Assembly: GCA_013322215.1 (NCBI GenBank)
Contig: JAAMEZ010000033.1
Location: forward strand, 1 to 64,000
DNA length: 64,000 nt
Direction of reading: 5' to 3'
Origin: Martinezella rhizogenes
GTDB taxonomy: Bacteria > Pseudomonadota > Alphaproteobacteria > Rhizobiales > Rhizobiaceae
Shown here: positions 40,960 through 50,294 of the stretch, one piece after another
Layout: every line of letters begins with the position of its first letter
Position numbering within the stretch: the first letter of the stretch is position 1
Notes under the pieces: model-generated
Databases searched by the model: none
Told to the model about the DNA's origin: nothing
What the model saw: only the letters and a program-made list of their open reading frames with translations
Position numbers and translations under genes: made by a program

Positions 40960-43269
40960 TTATTTTCGTTTGAGTGCGTCGGCCAATGCCGCCCCGAAAC
41001 TACCCTGCTGTTCGGCCTTCGGACGGGCATTTGCCTTAACCCCAGCGTTGCGCGCACCACTCTGCTCGCGTGTGTCCCGCCCGGATGGGGCTGCCACAGT
41101 GCTGCCATCTTTGCGCATGGACAGGCCGATTCGCTTACGTTTCGCGTCGACTTCGACGACCCTGACCTTGACGACGTCGCCGGCCTTCACGACCTCATGC
41201 GGATCCTTGACGAAGCGGTCCGCCAGCTGCGAGACATGCACCAAACCGTCCTGATGGACGCCTATGTCAACGAAGGCACCAAAGGCGGCGACGTTGGTGA
41301 CGGTTCCTTCCAGCAGCATTCCGGGCTTCAGGTCGCTGATCTCGTTGACGCCTTCCGCAAAGGTTGCGGTCTTGAAGCTCGGACGCGGATCGCGGCCCGG
41401 CTTTTCCAATTCGGCGATGATGTCGCGCACGGTCGGCAGGCCGAACTTGTCGTCGATGAACTGCCTGGGATCGACCGCCTTCAGCGTTGCTGTATCGCCC
41501 ATCAGCGTGCGCAGGTCGCGGCCACAGGCAGCGACGATCTTCTTGGCGACACCGTAGGCTTCGGGGTGCACGGAGGAAGCGTCGAGCGGCTCCTTGCCGT
41601 TCGGAATTCGCAGGAAGCCGGCGCATTGCTCGAAGGTGCGCTGACCGAGACGGGCGACCTTCAGGAGATCACGCCGCGTCTCGAACGCACCTTCGCCATC
41701 GCGATGCCTAACGATCGCTTCGGCGATCGACGGCCCGAGGCCGGAGACGCGGGCAAGCAACGGTGCCGAGGCCGTGTTCAGATCGACGCCGACGGCATTC
41801 ACCGCGTCTTCGACCACCGCATCCAGCGAGCGCGACAGCTTCTGCTGATCGACATCGTGCTGGTACTGGCCGACGCCGATCGACTTCGGCTCGATCTTCA
41901 CGAGTTCTGCGAGCGGATCCTGCAGGCGGCGGGCGATCGAGACGGCGCCGCGCAGCGAGACGTCGAGGCCGGGGAATTCGAGCGCCGCCGTTTCCGAGGC
42001 GGAATAGACCGAGGCGCCGGCTTCGGAAACGATGACCTTGGTCGGCTTAGGCGCTGGCAGTTCGCTGAGCATATCAGCCACCAGCTTTTCGGTCTCGCGG
42101 CTGCCCGTGCCGTTGCCGATCGCGATCAGCTCGACCTTGTGCTTGCGGATGAGTGCCGCCAGCGTCGCCTGCGTACCGCGCACGTCGTTCTTCGGCGGGA
42201 AGGGATAGACCGTGGTGGTTTCCAGGAGCTTGCCGGTGCCATCAACCACGGCAACCTTGACGCCGGTGCGGATGCCCGGGTCGAGACCCATGGTGGCGCG
42301 CGAACCGGCGGGCGCTGCGAGCAGCAGATCCTTCAGATTGCGGGCGAAGACATGAATCGCTTCTTCTTCGGCACGTTCGCGCAATTCGCGCATCAAATCG
42401 AGCGACAACGACATCGAAAGCTTCACACGCCAGGTCCAGCTCGCGACTTCCGTCAGCCAGCGGTCACCCGGTCGGCTTGCGCCGATGTCGTAGGCCGTGG
42501 TGACCATGCGCTCGACCGGCTTGTTCGGCGAGACGGCATCGGTATCGACTTCGATATTCAGCGTCAGCACTTCTTCGTTCCAGCCGCGCAGCATGGCGAG
42601 CGCGCGATGGCCGGGAGCCGTCGCCCAGCGTTCCTGATGCTCGAAATAGTCCGAGAACTTGGCGCCGGCCTCCTGCTTGCCGTCGACGACGGCGGCCTTG
42701 AGCGTCGCATTGGTCTTCATGTAATTGCGCAGCTTGCCGAGCAGATCGGCGTTTTCGGCAATACCTTCGGCGATGATATCGCGCGCGCCTTCCAGCGCCG
42801 TCTTCACGTCGGCAACATCGGCGGTGATGAAGCCTTCGGCAAGCACGGCGGGCTCCTTCGAACGATCGGCAAGAATGGTATCGGCCAAGGGTCCGAGGCC
42901 ACGCTCCCTGGCGATCTCGGCACGCGTGCGGCGCTTCGGCTTGAAGGGCAGATAAAGGTCTTCCAGCTCGGACTTGGTGGCGACCGTTGCGACCTTGCCC
43001 ATCAGCTCGTCGGTCATCTTGCCCTGGTTGGTGATGGACTCGATGATGGCGGCGCGGCGCGCTTCCAGTTCGCGCAGATAGACGAGGCGTTCCGATAGCG
43101 TGCGAAGCTGGGTATCGTCGAGGCCGCCGGTCACTTCCTTGCGGTAGCGGGCGATGAACGGCACGGTCGCGCCTTCGTCCAAGAGGTCGATGGCGGCCTT
43201 GGCCTGATCCGGGCGGGAGTTGATCTCGGCAGCAATGGTAGCAGCAAGGGAACGGATATCGGCGGACAT
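40960..43269 (-). CDS. tex: RNA-binding transcription accessory protein Tex
   Basis: Nucleic-acid-binding protein related to eukaryotic Spt6, affecting transcription and toxin expression in some bacteria. The 769-aa protein shows the helical N-terminus with VPFIARYRKEVTGGLDDTQLR, the YqgF/RNase H-like domain (LDPGIRTGVKVAVVDGTG...), helix-hairpin-helix motifs (LARVSGLGPSIAEAIV), and a C-terminal S1 domain beginning KPGMLLEGTVTNVAAFGAFVDIG near residue 640. The start MSADIRSL is chosen over a 19-codon longer frame; AGAGAGAC precedes it. It converges with nothing and lies alone between cfa and purD. Confidence 0.95.
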   Translation of the reverse strand: MSADIRSLAATIAAEINSRPDQAKAAIDLLDEGATVPFIARYRKEVTGGLDDTQLRTLSERLVYLRELEARRAAIIESITNQGKMTDELMGKVATVATKSELEDLYLPFKPKRRTRAEIARERGLGPLADTILADRSKEPAVLAEGFITADVADVKTALEGARDIIAEGIAENADLLGKLRNYMKTNATLKAAVVDGKQEAGAKFSDYFEHQERWATAPGHRALAMLRGWNEEVLTLNIEVDTDAVSPNKPVERMVTTAYDIGASRPGDRWLTEVASWTWRVKLSMSLSLDLMRELRERAEEEAIHVFARNLKDLLLAAPAGSRATMGLDPGIRTGVKVAVVDGTGKLLETTTVYPFPPKNDVRGTQATLAALIRKHKVELIAIGNGTGSRETEKLVADMLSELPAPKPTKVIVSEAGASVYSASETAALEFPGLDVSLRGAVSIARRLQDPLAELVKIEPKSIGVGQYQHDVDQQKLSRSLDAVVEDAVNAVGVDLNTASAPLLARVSGLGPSIAEAIVRHRDGEGAFETRRDLLKVARLGQRTFEQCAGFLRIPNGKEPLDASSVHPEAYGVAKKIVAACGRDLRTLMGDTATLKAVDPRQFIDDKFGLPTVRDIIAELEKPGRDPRPSFKTATFAEGVNEISDLKPGMLLEGTVTNVAAFGAFVDIGVHQDGLVHVSQLADRFVKDPHEVVKAGDVVKVRVVEVDAKRKRIGLSMRKDGSTVAAPSGRDTREQSGARNAGVKANARPKAEQQGSFGAALADALKRK

Positions 43270-43331
43270 GTGTCTCTCTGAACTGGACAATCGTAAAGGG
43301 GACCATAAGCACGATCCCATGGACATAAGAA

Positions 43332-43392
43332 GCGGTTTCGACGCGGATCATACCGATCCGGCAAGTGAGAGGCGATCTCGCGTCCAAACCGC
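43332..43392. repeat. Imperfect inverted repeat upstream of purD and tex
   Basis: GCGGTTTCGACGCGGATC (43332-43349) and GATCTCGCGTCCAAACCGC (43374-43392) are near-perfect complements with a 24-base spacer. The pair lies in the 247-base divergent gap between tex and purD. It could be a repeat-family member or form a structured 5' leader. I see no riboswitch consensus for purines. Confidence 0.5.
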
Positions 43393-43516
43393 ATTCCGCT
43401 TTAGCGATAGAAAAAGGCGTGGCAATGTTACCAGGCAAACCTCCACAGGATTTGACGCTTGACCTTTGGCCCAACCCCGCTTAACCGCGCAAAGGGACGC
43501 AACGAAAGGGCAAGCC

Positions 43517-44785
43517 ATGAGAGTTCTGTTGATCGGATCGGGCGGACGCGAGCACGCGCTGGCCTGGAAACTGGCACAATCGCCTCTCATGACGGAGTTC
43601 TATGCGGCGCCGGGCAATCCCGGCATCGCCGAGCACGCGACGCTTGCGGCGATCGATATCGACAACCATGACGCCGTCGTCACCTTCTGCAAGGACAAGG
43701 CCATCGACTTCGTCGTGGTCGGCCCGGAGGCACCCCTCGTTGCCGGCATTGCCGACAGGCTGCGCGCCGCCGGCATCGCCGTCTTCGGCCCTTCTGCAGC
43801 GGCCGCCCAGCTCGAGGGGTCCAAGGGTTTCACCAAGGATATTTGCGCCCGCTACGATATTCCCACCGGCGCCTACCAGCGCTTCAACAATGCGCCGAAG
43901 GCAAAAGCCTATGTTCGCGCTCAGGGCGCGCCGATCGTCGTCAAGGCGGACGGCCTTGCGGCGGGCAAAGGCGTCACCGTCGCCATGACGGTCGACGAGG
44001 CACTGGCTGCGATCGACGATTGCTTCGAAGGCGCATTCGGCGAGGCCGGCGCGGAGGTGGTGATCGAAGCCTATCTAGACGGCGAAGAAGCAAGCTTCTT
44101 CTGCCTTAGCGACGGCAAGCATGCGCTGGCGCTGGCAACCGCGCAGGATCACAAGCGCGTCGGCGACGGCGACACCGGCCCGAACACCGGCGGCATGGGC
44201 GCCTATTCGCCTGCCCCCGTCATGACCGCTAACATGGTCGAACGCACCATGAAGGAGATCATCGAGCCGACGATGCGCGGCATGGCGGAGAGCGGCCATG
44301 CCTTCAGCGGCGTCTTCTTTGCCGGACTGATGATCACCGCCAAGGGGCCTGAGCTGATCGAATACAACGTACGTTTCGGCGATCCGGAATGCCAGGTGCT
44401 GATGATGCGGCTGAAGAGCGACCTGCTGCCGTTGCTCCTTGCCTGCGCCAACGGCACGCTGGATCAGGTGACGGCCGAATGGAGCGACGATCCGGCGCTA
44501 ACCGTCGTCATGGCCTCGAAAGGCTATCCCGGCTCCTACGCCAAGAACACGCCGATCGCGGCACTGCCGATAGGCGGCGAAGGCGAAAAGGTGTTCCATG
44601 CCGGTACAGGCCGGAAGGACGGCACGCTGGTTGCGACCGGCGGCCGCGTGTTGAACATCACGGCAACAGGCAAGACGGTGGGCGAAGCAAAAGAACGGGC
44701 CTATGCGCTGGCCGATAAGGTGAAGTGGGATAACGGCTTCTATCGCAATGATATCGGCTGGCGTGCAGTGGAGCGCGAAAAGTAA
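43517..44785 (+). CDS. purD: Phosphoribosylamine-glycine ligase
   Basis: ATP-grasp enzyme that joins glycine to phosphoribosylamine in the second step of purine biosynthesis. It is 422 aa, standard for PurD. Features are the N-terminal LLIGSGGREHALAWKL, VGPEAPLVAGIADRLR, the ATP-grasp loop IVVKADGLAAGKGVTVA near residue 140, GDGDTGPNTGGMGAYSPAP near 225, and YNVRFGDPECQVLM near 290. The ATG chosen has GAAAGGG seven bases upstream. Monocistronic, with the small exported protein gene 113 bases downstream. Confidence 0.97.
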   Translation: MRVLLIGSGGREHALAWKLAQSPLMTEFYAAPGNPGIAEHATLAAIDIDNHDAVVTFCKDKAIDFVVVGPEAPLVAGIADRLRAAGIAVFGPSAAAAQLEGSKGFTKDICARYDIPTGAYQRFNNAPKAKAYVRAQGAPIVVKADGLAAGKGVTVAMTVDEALAAIDDCFEGAFGEAGAEVVIEAYLDGEEASFFCLSDGKHALALATAQDHKRVGDGDTGPNTGGMGAYSPAPVMTANMVERTMKEIIEPTMRGMAESGHAFSGVFFAGLMITAKGPELIEYNVRFGDPECQVLMMRLKSDLLPLLLACANGTLDQVTAEWSDDPALTVVMASKGYPGSYAKNTPIAALPIGGEGEKVFHAGTGRKDGTLVATGGRVLNITATGKTVGEAKERAYALADKVKWDNGFYRNDIGWRAVEREK

Positions 44786-44897
44786 ACATTACTGTGGCTC
44801 TACAATCGCAAGTCCATTAAATTTTTACCTAATCTCCTGACGGGATGGAAATAAAGCTACACTAATGTCTTCGTCACTATAGGCGGAGTTCCTGGTT

Positions 44898-45326
44898 ATG
44901 CGTTCCTTCTTTCTGACCTTGGCATGCGTGCTGGCAGGCGGCTCCGCCATGGCCTCGTCGATCCAGCCGATCGACGGCACGATGATCGGTGGCAGAGGCA
45001 GCATTATCGACAAGAGCTGCGCCGACTGCCCTGCGCTCAAGCCGCCGGTCACGGAAAGGGAATATAACGTGCCGACGCTGGAGCCCGGCACGCAGTCCGT
45101 CGTCGTGCGCAATGTCGATGGTCAGAAAAGGGTCGTGCGCACCGAAGCGTGGATGGGCGGTTCGCCTGTTACCTTCGTCAGCAAACCCACGCCCGAGGCG
45201 CTCGCGGCCGCCGGTGAAGCCGTCGACGGCATCGACATGACGGCTCAGACGGCAGCCTTGCCGAACTCCTCCATAGCTCGCGAACCTGCACCGCTCGATA
45301 TCTCCGGTTTCCAGCTTCGCCAATAG
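44898..45326 (+). CDS. Small exported protein, possibly HPE1-like
   Basis: A 142-aa exported protein. The signal peptide MRSFFLTLACVLAGGSAMA is followed by a mature chain containing a CADCPALKPP motif near residues 40-50, VPTLEPGTQSVVVRNVDGQKRVVRTEAWMGG, and a low-complexity Ala/Pro tail. The CxxCP pair could form a disulfide in the periplasm. It resembles small rhizobial proteins annotated as HPE1-like, a label that I hold with low confidence. No function or operon partner is visible. Confidence 0.65.
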   Translation: MRSFFLTLACVLAGGSAMASSIQPIDGTMIGGRGSIIDKSCADCPALKPPVTEREYNVPTLEPGTQSVVVRNVDGQKRVVRTEAWMGGSPVTFVSKPTPEALAAAGEAVDGIDMTAQTAALPNSSIAREPAPLDISGFQLRQ

Positions 45327-45694
45327 TTCCGCAATCCATTCCAAGCCGCGTTTGTTTGCTTGCGGAATGCCGGCACCATTCACTTTTTCGAAATATATCT
45401 TCCTAATATTCGAGTGATCTAAATAAATTATCAGGAAATGCTTGGTTCAGCCGCAGTCATTCTCAAGTCAAAATAAGTATTACTTATGACCCAAGCGCAT
45501 ATCTCCGGTTTAAATCAAGAGACAATGCAACCAAACGCCTGCAATTAAAGCTTTTTTAGACATAAACAGCGATTTTACTGTTCACCGGACAGCAGCATGT
45601 CATTCGAGCGGCGGCAAGCGTATTGGGATTCTCTCAGGCGATCGCACAGGCGGTAGGATACCGCACCGGTATTCGTTTACCTGTGGGAGATGTT
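45327..45694. other. AT-rich intergenic region upstream of the second chemoreceptor
   Basis: About 370 bases clearly lower in GC than the neighbours. An 8-bp inverted pair TTCCGCAA/TTGCGGAA (45327-45367) follows the preceding gene and may stop its transcript. A perfect palindrome ATAAGTA-T-TACTTAT lies at 45473-45487, a possible operator. No gene is convincing here; an upstream in-frame extension of the chemoreceptor is unlikely. Confidence 0.55.
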
Positions 45695-47512
45695 ATGAAG
45701 AATCTCAAGATCGCACATCAATTATTCGCCCTGCTTGGCGTCCTCATGGCCGCCTTCGCAGTGGCCACCTATTTCCAGATCCGGTCGCAAGCCGATTCCA
45801 TTTATGACGACCGCTTCGACATGCTGCGCACGCAGGTCGAATCCGGTATTTCGGTTTTGAACCAATATTACCAGCGCGAGAAATCCGGCGAGATGACGCA
45901 TGAGGCCGCTCAGGCTGAGGCCTTCAAGGTCCTGTCGCATGTCAGCTTCGCGCCATCAGGCTATCTCTTCGGTTTCGATTACAATGTGATCCAGCGCATT
46001 CATCCGAGCCCGGTCAATATCGGCAAGGACATGTCCTCGCAGGTCGACAAGAACGGCACCCATTTCAGCAAGGAAATGGTGGAGAAGGGCATCAAGGGCG
46101 GCGGCCGCACCATCTATTACTGGAACAAGCCCGGCCACCCCGATAGCGACTTTTTCCTGAAGGGCAGCTATTCGGCTGCCTTCGCACCCTGGCAGCTCGT
46201 TCTCGGATGTGGCGTCTATATGGATGACCTGGAAGAACAGATCAACGCTACCATGTGGCGTGCCTTGCTCATCTGCGGCATTGTCTTCCTTGTCGGTATC
46301 GGTGCCGCCGTCTACTTCATTCGTGGCATCACAAAACCGCTTGCGGATGTCCACTCCGCCCTCAAGGCGGTCGCCGACGAAAACGTGACGATGGCCATTC
46401 CGCATGCCGAGATGCGCAACGAAATCGGCCTGATGGCCAAGGCGACTCAGGCGCTGCAGGAAAAAGTCCGTGAGCGGCACGCACTGTCCGACCGCCAGGC
46501 CGCGCAGGAACTCGAAATCAGCAATGAGCGTGAGCAGAACCTGCGCCAGCAGCAGGATGAGGCCCGCGAACAGGCTCGCGTCGTCTCTGTCATCGGCAAA
46601 TCGCTCGAGGATCTCGCCAGCGGCGACCTGACGGTGCGTTGCGGCGATCTCGGCGCCAGCTATGCCGGCCTTCGCAACAACTTCAACGAGGCGCTATCGC
46701 ATCTCGAAGCCGCCATGGGACGCGTCAACGCCAAGGGCAACGACATCGGCCTCAGCAAGGAAGAGATCCGCCGCGCTTCCAACGAACTCTCGCAGCGCAC
46801 CGAGCGCCAGGCCGCAAGCCTGGAAGAAACCTCGGCAGCGCTCGACGAGCTCACCGTCGCCGTCCGCCAGACCGCGGAAGGCGCAGACGAAGCCAGCAAG
46901 CGCGTTCATGCCGTCAGCGCCGAAGCGTCGCGCAGCGATGCCGTGGTTGCCCAGGCGATTGAGGCGATGAGCGGCATCGAGAAGTCTTCGTCGGAGATCG
47001 GCAAGATCATCGGCGTCATCGACGAAATCGCCTTCCAGACCAACCTGCTGGCGCTCAACGCCGGCGTCGAAGCCGCCCGCGCTGGCGAATCCGGCAAGGG
47101 TTTTGCCGTCGTCGCCCAGGAAGTGCGTGAACTCGCCCAGCGCTCCGCGGCAGCCGCCAAGGAGATCAAGGACCAGATCGCCCGCTCCTCCGGCCAGGTC
47201 GACCAGGGCGTGCGTCTTGTCGGCGAGGCAGGCGAAGCGCTGAAGCGCATCTCCGATCAGATCAAGGCTGCCAACGAAATCGTCTCGAAGATCGCTCACA
47301 GCGCCTCCGAGCAGGATACGACGCTGCGCTCGATCTCCTCTTCGATGAACCAGCTCGACGCCGCCACGCAGCAGAACGCCGCGATGGCCGAAGAGACCAC
47401 CGCATCGGCCGAGACGCTCGCCGCCGACACGGAAGATCTCCTCGCGCTCATCCGCGGCTTCCGCGTCAACGATGGCCACCCGGCCATGGATCACCGCCGC
47501 CGGGCCGCCTGA
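45695..47512 (+). CDS. Methyl-accepting chemotaxis protein with single Cache domain
   Basis: Chemoreceptor of 605 aa. Transmembrane segment 1 is near residues 11-28. A periplasmic sCache_2-type sensor spans about 30-190, with SGYLFGFDYNVIQRIHPSPVNIGKDM and FLKGSYSAAFAPWQLVLGCGVYMDDLE, then transmembrane segment 2 near 200-220 and HAMP. The signalling domain contains IDEIAFQTNLLALNAGVEAARAG near residue 445. The chain ends HRRRAA without a CheR-docking pentapeptide, unlike the other receptor in the window. sCache_2 domains often bind short organic acids, but the ligand is not predictable. GGGAGA precedes the ATG. Confidence 0.93.
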   Translation: MKNLKIAHQLFALLGVLMAAFAVATYFQIRSQADSIYDDRFDMLRTQVESGISVLNQYYQREKSGEMTHEAAQAEAFKVLSHVSFAPSGYLFGFDYNVIQRIHPSPVNIGKDMSSQVDKNGTHFSKEMVEKGIKGGGRTIYYWNKPGHPDSDFFLKGSYSAAFAPWQLVLGCGVYMDDLEEQINATMWRALLICGIVFLVGIGAAVYFIRGITKPLADVHSALKAVADENVTMAIPHAEMRNEIGLMAKATQALQEKVRERHALSDRQAAQELEISNEREQNLRQQQDEAREQARVVSVIGKSLEDLASGDLTVRCGDLGASYAGLRNNFNEALSHLEAAMGRVNAKGNDIGLSKEEIRRASNELSQRTERQAASLEETSAALDELTVAVRQTAEGADEASKRVHAVSAEASRSDAVVAQAIEAMSGIEKSSSEIGKIIGVIDEIAFQTNLLALNAGVEAARAGESGKGFAVVAQEVRELAQRSAAAAKEIKDQIARSSGQVDQGVRLVGEAGEALKRISDQIKAANEIVSKIAHSASEQDTTLRSISSSMNQLDAATQQNAAMAEETTASAETLAADTEDLLALIRGFRVNDGHPAMDHRRRAA

Positions 47513-47533
47513 GCGACATAGGATAGAAACAGG

Positions 47534-47561
47534 AAACCGCCGGGCTCGCGTCCGGCGGTTT
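47534..47561 (+). terminator. Rho-independent terminator after the Cache chemoreceptor
   Basis: AAACCGCCGG and CCGGCGGTTT form a perfect 10-bp stem with an 8-nt loop, and T residues continue into TTTTCTTA. It lies 22 bases after the chemoreceptor stop codon. Because the stem begins with A residues it may also serve the DUF523 gene arriving on the other strand. Confidence 0.85.
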
Positions 47562-47585
47562 TCTTATGGGCTGCGATTGACTGCT

Positions 47586-48080
47586 TCAGTCTGCGGTTTT
47601 CAGACGCTCGACCAGTCTGTCGATATCGCGATCGGAATAAACCTCAATGCCGGCCTGCTTGAGCAGCGCCGCCGTGACGCCATGGCCATTCTGCCTGCCG
47701 CCGGAAAATGTGCCGTCATAGATGAAGCCCGAGCCGCAGGATGGGCTGCCGTCGATCAGGAGCGCATAGCGGCAGCCGGTTTCCTCTGCGAGCGCCCGAG
47801 CGTTTTCCGCTGCCCGACGAAATTCCGCCGTGACGTCGCCGCCGGTGATCTCCATGACCTTTGCGGTGCCGGCAAGCACGTCTTCGCCGATGGCGCCGCC
47901 AGCAATCTCCGCCGGCGGTCTTGGAACCGCCATGCCTGCAGACATTTCCGGACAGATCGTCACCAGCAACCCCTGCTCGCGCCAGCGATCGATCGCCGGA
48001 TGGACAAGCGGTTTGGAACGGCCGTCGTAGCGGACGGCATGGCCCATGAGGCAGGCACTGACGAGGATCTTTCCGGTCAT
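47586..48080 (-). CDS. DUF523 family protein
   Basis: A 164-aa cytoplasmic protein of the DUF523 family. It has the signature LVSACLMGHAVRYDGR at the start, VTICPEMSAGMAVPRPPAEI near residues 40-59, and LIDGSPSCGSGFIYDGTF near 107-124. The conserved cysteines C10, C43 and C114 could bind a metal or iron-sulfur centre, and a thiouracil-desulfidase role has been shown for a relative. It starts 14 bases after glyS ends, so it is probably the last gene of the glyQ-lemA-aroA-DUF2207-glyS strand. Confidence 0.85.
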   Translation of the reverse strand: MTGKILVSACLMGHAVRYDGRSKPLVHPAIDRWREQGLLVTICPEMSAGMAVPRPPAEIAGGAIGEDVLAGTAKVMEITGGDVTAEFRRAAENARALAEETGCRYALLIDGSPSCGSGFIYDGTFSGGRQNGHGVTAALLKQAGIEVYSDRDIDRLVERLKTAD

Positions 48081-48094
48081 CGCGCCCCCATGCC

Positions 48095-50209
48095 TTATCC
48101 CGCAATCTTCGAGAAGTCAGCGACCGTACCGGTTGCTTCGCGGATCAGGCGCAGCAGCGCAAGGCGGTTGGCGCGGATGGCGGCGTCTTCATCATTGACG
48201 AGCACATCTTCGAAGAAGCGGTCGACAGGCGCGCGCAGCTTGGAGAGGGCTGCCATGGCCGAGCGGAAGTCTTCCTTGGTGATCGCTTCGGAGGCTTCGG
48301 CGGAGGCGGCCTTGACGGCGGCGAACAGATCCTTTTCCGCATCGAGCTTCAGCAGCGCTTCCGAAACGCTGTCGGCAACAACCGTGCCCTTTTTCTCTTC
48401 CGCGGCCAGAAGCTGGGTGGCGCGCTTGGTGCCGGCGAGCAGGTTCTTGCCGTCCTCGGAGGTGATGAAGGCCGTCAGCGCCTCGACGCGGCGGGCGATC
48501 ATCAGCAGATCGTCGGTCTCTGGCGTCAGCACCGCGTCGATCAGGTCATGGCGGGCGCCGAGATCACGCAGATAGACCTTGAGGCGATCGTGGAAGAAGG
48601 CGAGCAGATCGGCATCCTTGGTGGTCGCCAGCAGCGGCAGGCGCACGCCGCGCTCCAGGAGGATGCGGACGACGCCCAGCGCGGCGCGACGCAGCGCATA
48701 GGGATCCTTCGAGCCTGTCGGCTTTTCGTCGATGGCCCAGAAGCCGACGAGCGTATCCAGCTTGTCGGCGAGCGCGACCGTGATCGCAACCTTGTCCTCG
48801 GGGACGCGGTCGGACGGACCTTGCGGCTTGTAGTGATCTTCGATCGCCGTTGCGACGGAGGCGTTCTCGCCCTGCAGCGATGCATATTTGCGGCCCATGA
48901 CGCCCTGCAGCTCGGGGAATTCACCGACCGCTTCGGTGCGCAGATCGGCCTTGGCGAGCACGACGGCGCGGTTGACCAGGGCAGCATCGGCGCCGGTGAT
49001 CTTGGCGAGGTCAGCGGCCAGCGCCCGGATGCGGGCAACACGTTCGCCCTGGCTGCCGAGCTTGGCATGGAAGGTGACGTTCAGCGCGTCGAGCTTGGCC
49101 ATGCGCTGATCGAGCGGCTTCTTCAGATCGAGGCCGAACTTTTTAGCCGAGGCTTCCAGCGTTTCGAGATCGGGCAGATCGCCCTGGTCGCGCTTCCAGA
49201 AGTGCAGCGCGTCGGACAGGCGGGCGCGCACGACCTTGCCGTTGCCGTGGATGATTTCCTTGCCGCCGTCCGTCGCCTGGATATTCGCGACGAGAATAAA
49301 GCGGTTGGACAGCGTCTCGCCGGCCTGCGGACGCGTGACAAAACACTTCTGATTGGTCTTGATGGTCAGGCGGATGATTTCCGACGGGATCGAGAGATAA
49401 TCTTCCTCGAAGGAGCCCATCAGCACCTGCGGCCACTCGACGAGGCCGGAGACCTCTTCCAGCAGGCCCTCGTCCTCGACCAGTTCAAGGCCGTTCGCAA
49501 AAGCGACATCGCGGGCGTCGTGCAGAATGATGTCCTTGCGGCGCTCCGCGTCCAGAACGACATAAGCCTTTTCCAGGCTCGAGGCATAATCCTCGAAGCG
49601 CTTGACCGTGATCGGACCAGGCGCATGGAAGCGATGGCCGTAAGTGACGTTGGAAGCGACGATGCCGTCGATCTCGAAGGGGATGACGGCGGTCTCTTCA
49701 TGTTCGGTGCCGAAGGTGCAGACGATCGATTGCAGCGGGCGCACCCAGCGCAGCGAGCCGGGCTTCACCGAGGCCTTGCCCCAGCGCATGGATTTCGCCC
49801 AGGGGAAGTTCCGGATGATATCAGGCATGACGGCGGCAACGATTTCCTCTGCCGCGCGACCGGGCTTGGAAATGACAGCAACGTAGAAATCGCCCTTCTT
49901 CGGGTCGCTCTGCACCTGCGCCTCGGAAATGGAGGAGAGGCCTGCGCCGCGCAGGAAGCCTTCGATCGCCTTCTCGTTGGCATCGGTGCGCGGACCCTTG
50001 CGTTCCTCGCGCACATCGGCCGAGCGCGCGGTCAGGCCGCGAATATCGAGCGTGAGGCGCCGCGGCGTCCAATATTCCCTCGCCCCCTCATAGGAAAGAC
50101 CCGCTTCGACCAGGGCATCGGTCACCAGCTTCTTCAGGTCGCCGGCAGCCTTGCGCTGCATACGGGCGGGAATTTCCTCGGAGCGGAGTTCGAGAAGGAG
50201 ATCGGGCAT
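48095..50209 (-). CDS. glyS: Glycyl-tRNA synthetase beta subunit
   Basis: Beta chain of the bacterial alpha2beta2 glycyl-tRNA synthetase, which binds tRNA-Gly through its C-terminal anticodon-binding domain. The 704-aa protein begins with the hallmark PDLLLELRSEEIPARMQ, contains YLSIPSEIIRLTIKTNQKCF near residues 271-290, the HD-like region with LRTEAVGEFPELQGVMGRKYA near 427, and ends with the LSKLRAPVDRFFEDVLVNDED DALR-type anticodon domain. It follows DUF2207 by 85 bases and lies on the same strand as glyQ, but three genes separate the two subunits. Confidence 0.97.
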   Translation of the reverse strand: MPDLLLELRSEEIPARMQRKAAGDLKKLVTDALVEAGLSYEGAREYWTPRRLTLDIRGLTARSADVREERKGPRTDANEKAIEGFLRGAGLSSISEAQVQSDPKKGDFYVAVISKPGRAAEEIVAAVMPDIIRNFPWAKSMRWGKASVKPGSLRWVRPLQSIVCTFGTEHEETAVIPFEIDGIVASNVTYGHRFHAPGPITVKRFEDYASSLEKAYVVLDAERRKDIILHDARDVAFANGLELVEDEGLLEEVSGLVEWPQVLMGSFEEDYLSIPSEIIRLTIKTNQKCFVTRPQAGETLSNRFILVANIQATDGGKEIIHGNGKVVRARLSDALHFWKRDQGDLPDLETLEASAKKFGLDLKKPLDQRMAKLDALNVTFHAKLGSQGERVARIRALAADLAKITGADAALVNRAVVLAKADLRTEAVGEFPELQGVMGRKYASLQGENASVATAIEDHYKPQGPSDRVPEDKVAITVALADKLDTLVGFWAIDEKPTGSKDPYALRRAALGVVRILLERGVRLPLLATTKDADLLAFFHDRLKVYLRDLGARHDLIDAVLTPETDDLLMIARRVEALTAFITSEDGKNLLAGTKRATQLLAAEEKKGTVVADSVSEALLKLDAEKDLFAAVKAASAEASEAITKEDFRSAMAALSKLRAPVDRFFEDVLVNDEDAAIRANRLALLRLIREATGTVADFSKIAG

Positions 50210-50294
50210 GGGAGCTGTCTTTACCTTGAGGCAGAAATGATCCGGGCGGACTTAGCAAGCCCGGCGGCAAAAGTCACCAAGACAAAAGGCGAAT

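Noticed and set aside
40870..43098. Open frame of 742 codons opposite tex
   Set aside because: Composition (Arg/Asp/Gly-rich, no recognisable domain) is that of an antisense frame; tex on the other strand has all its domains.
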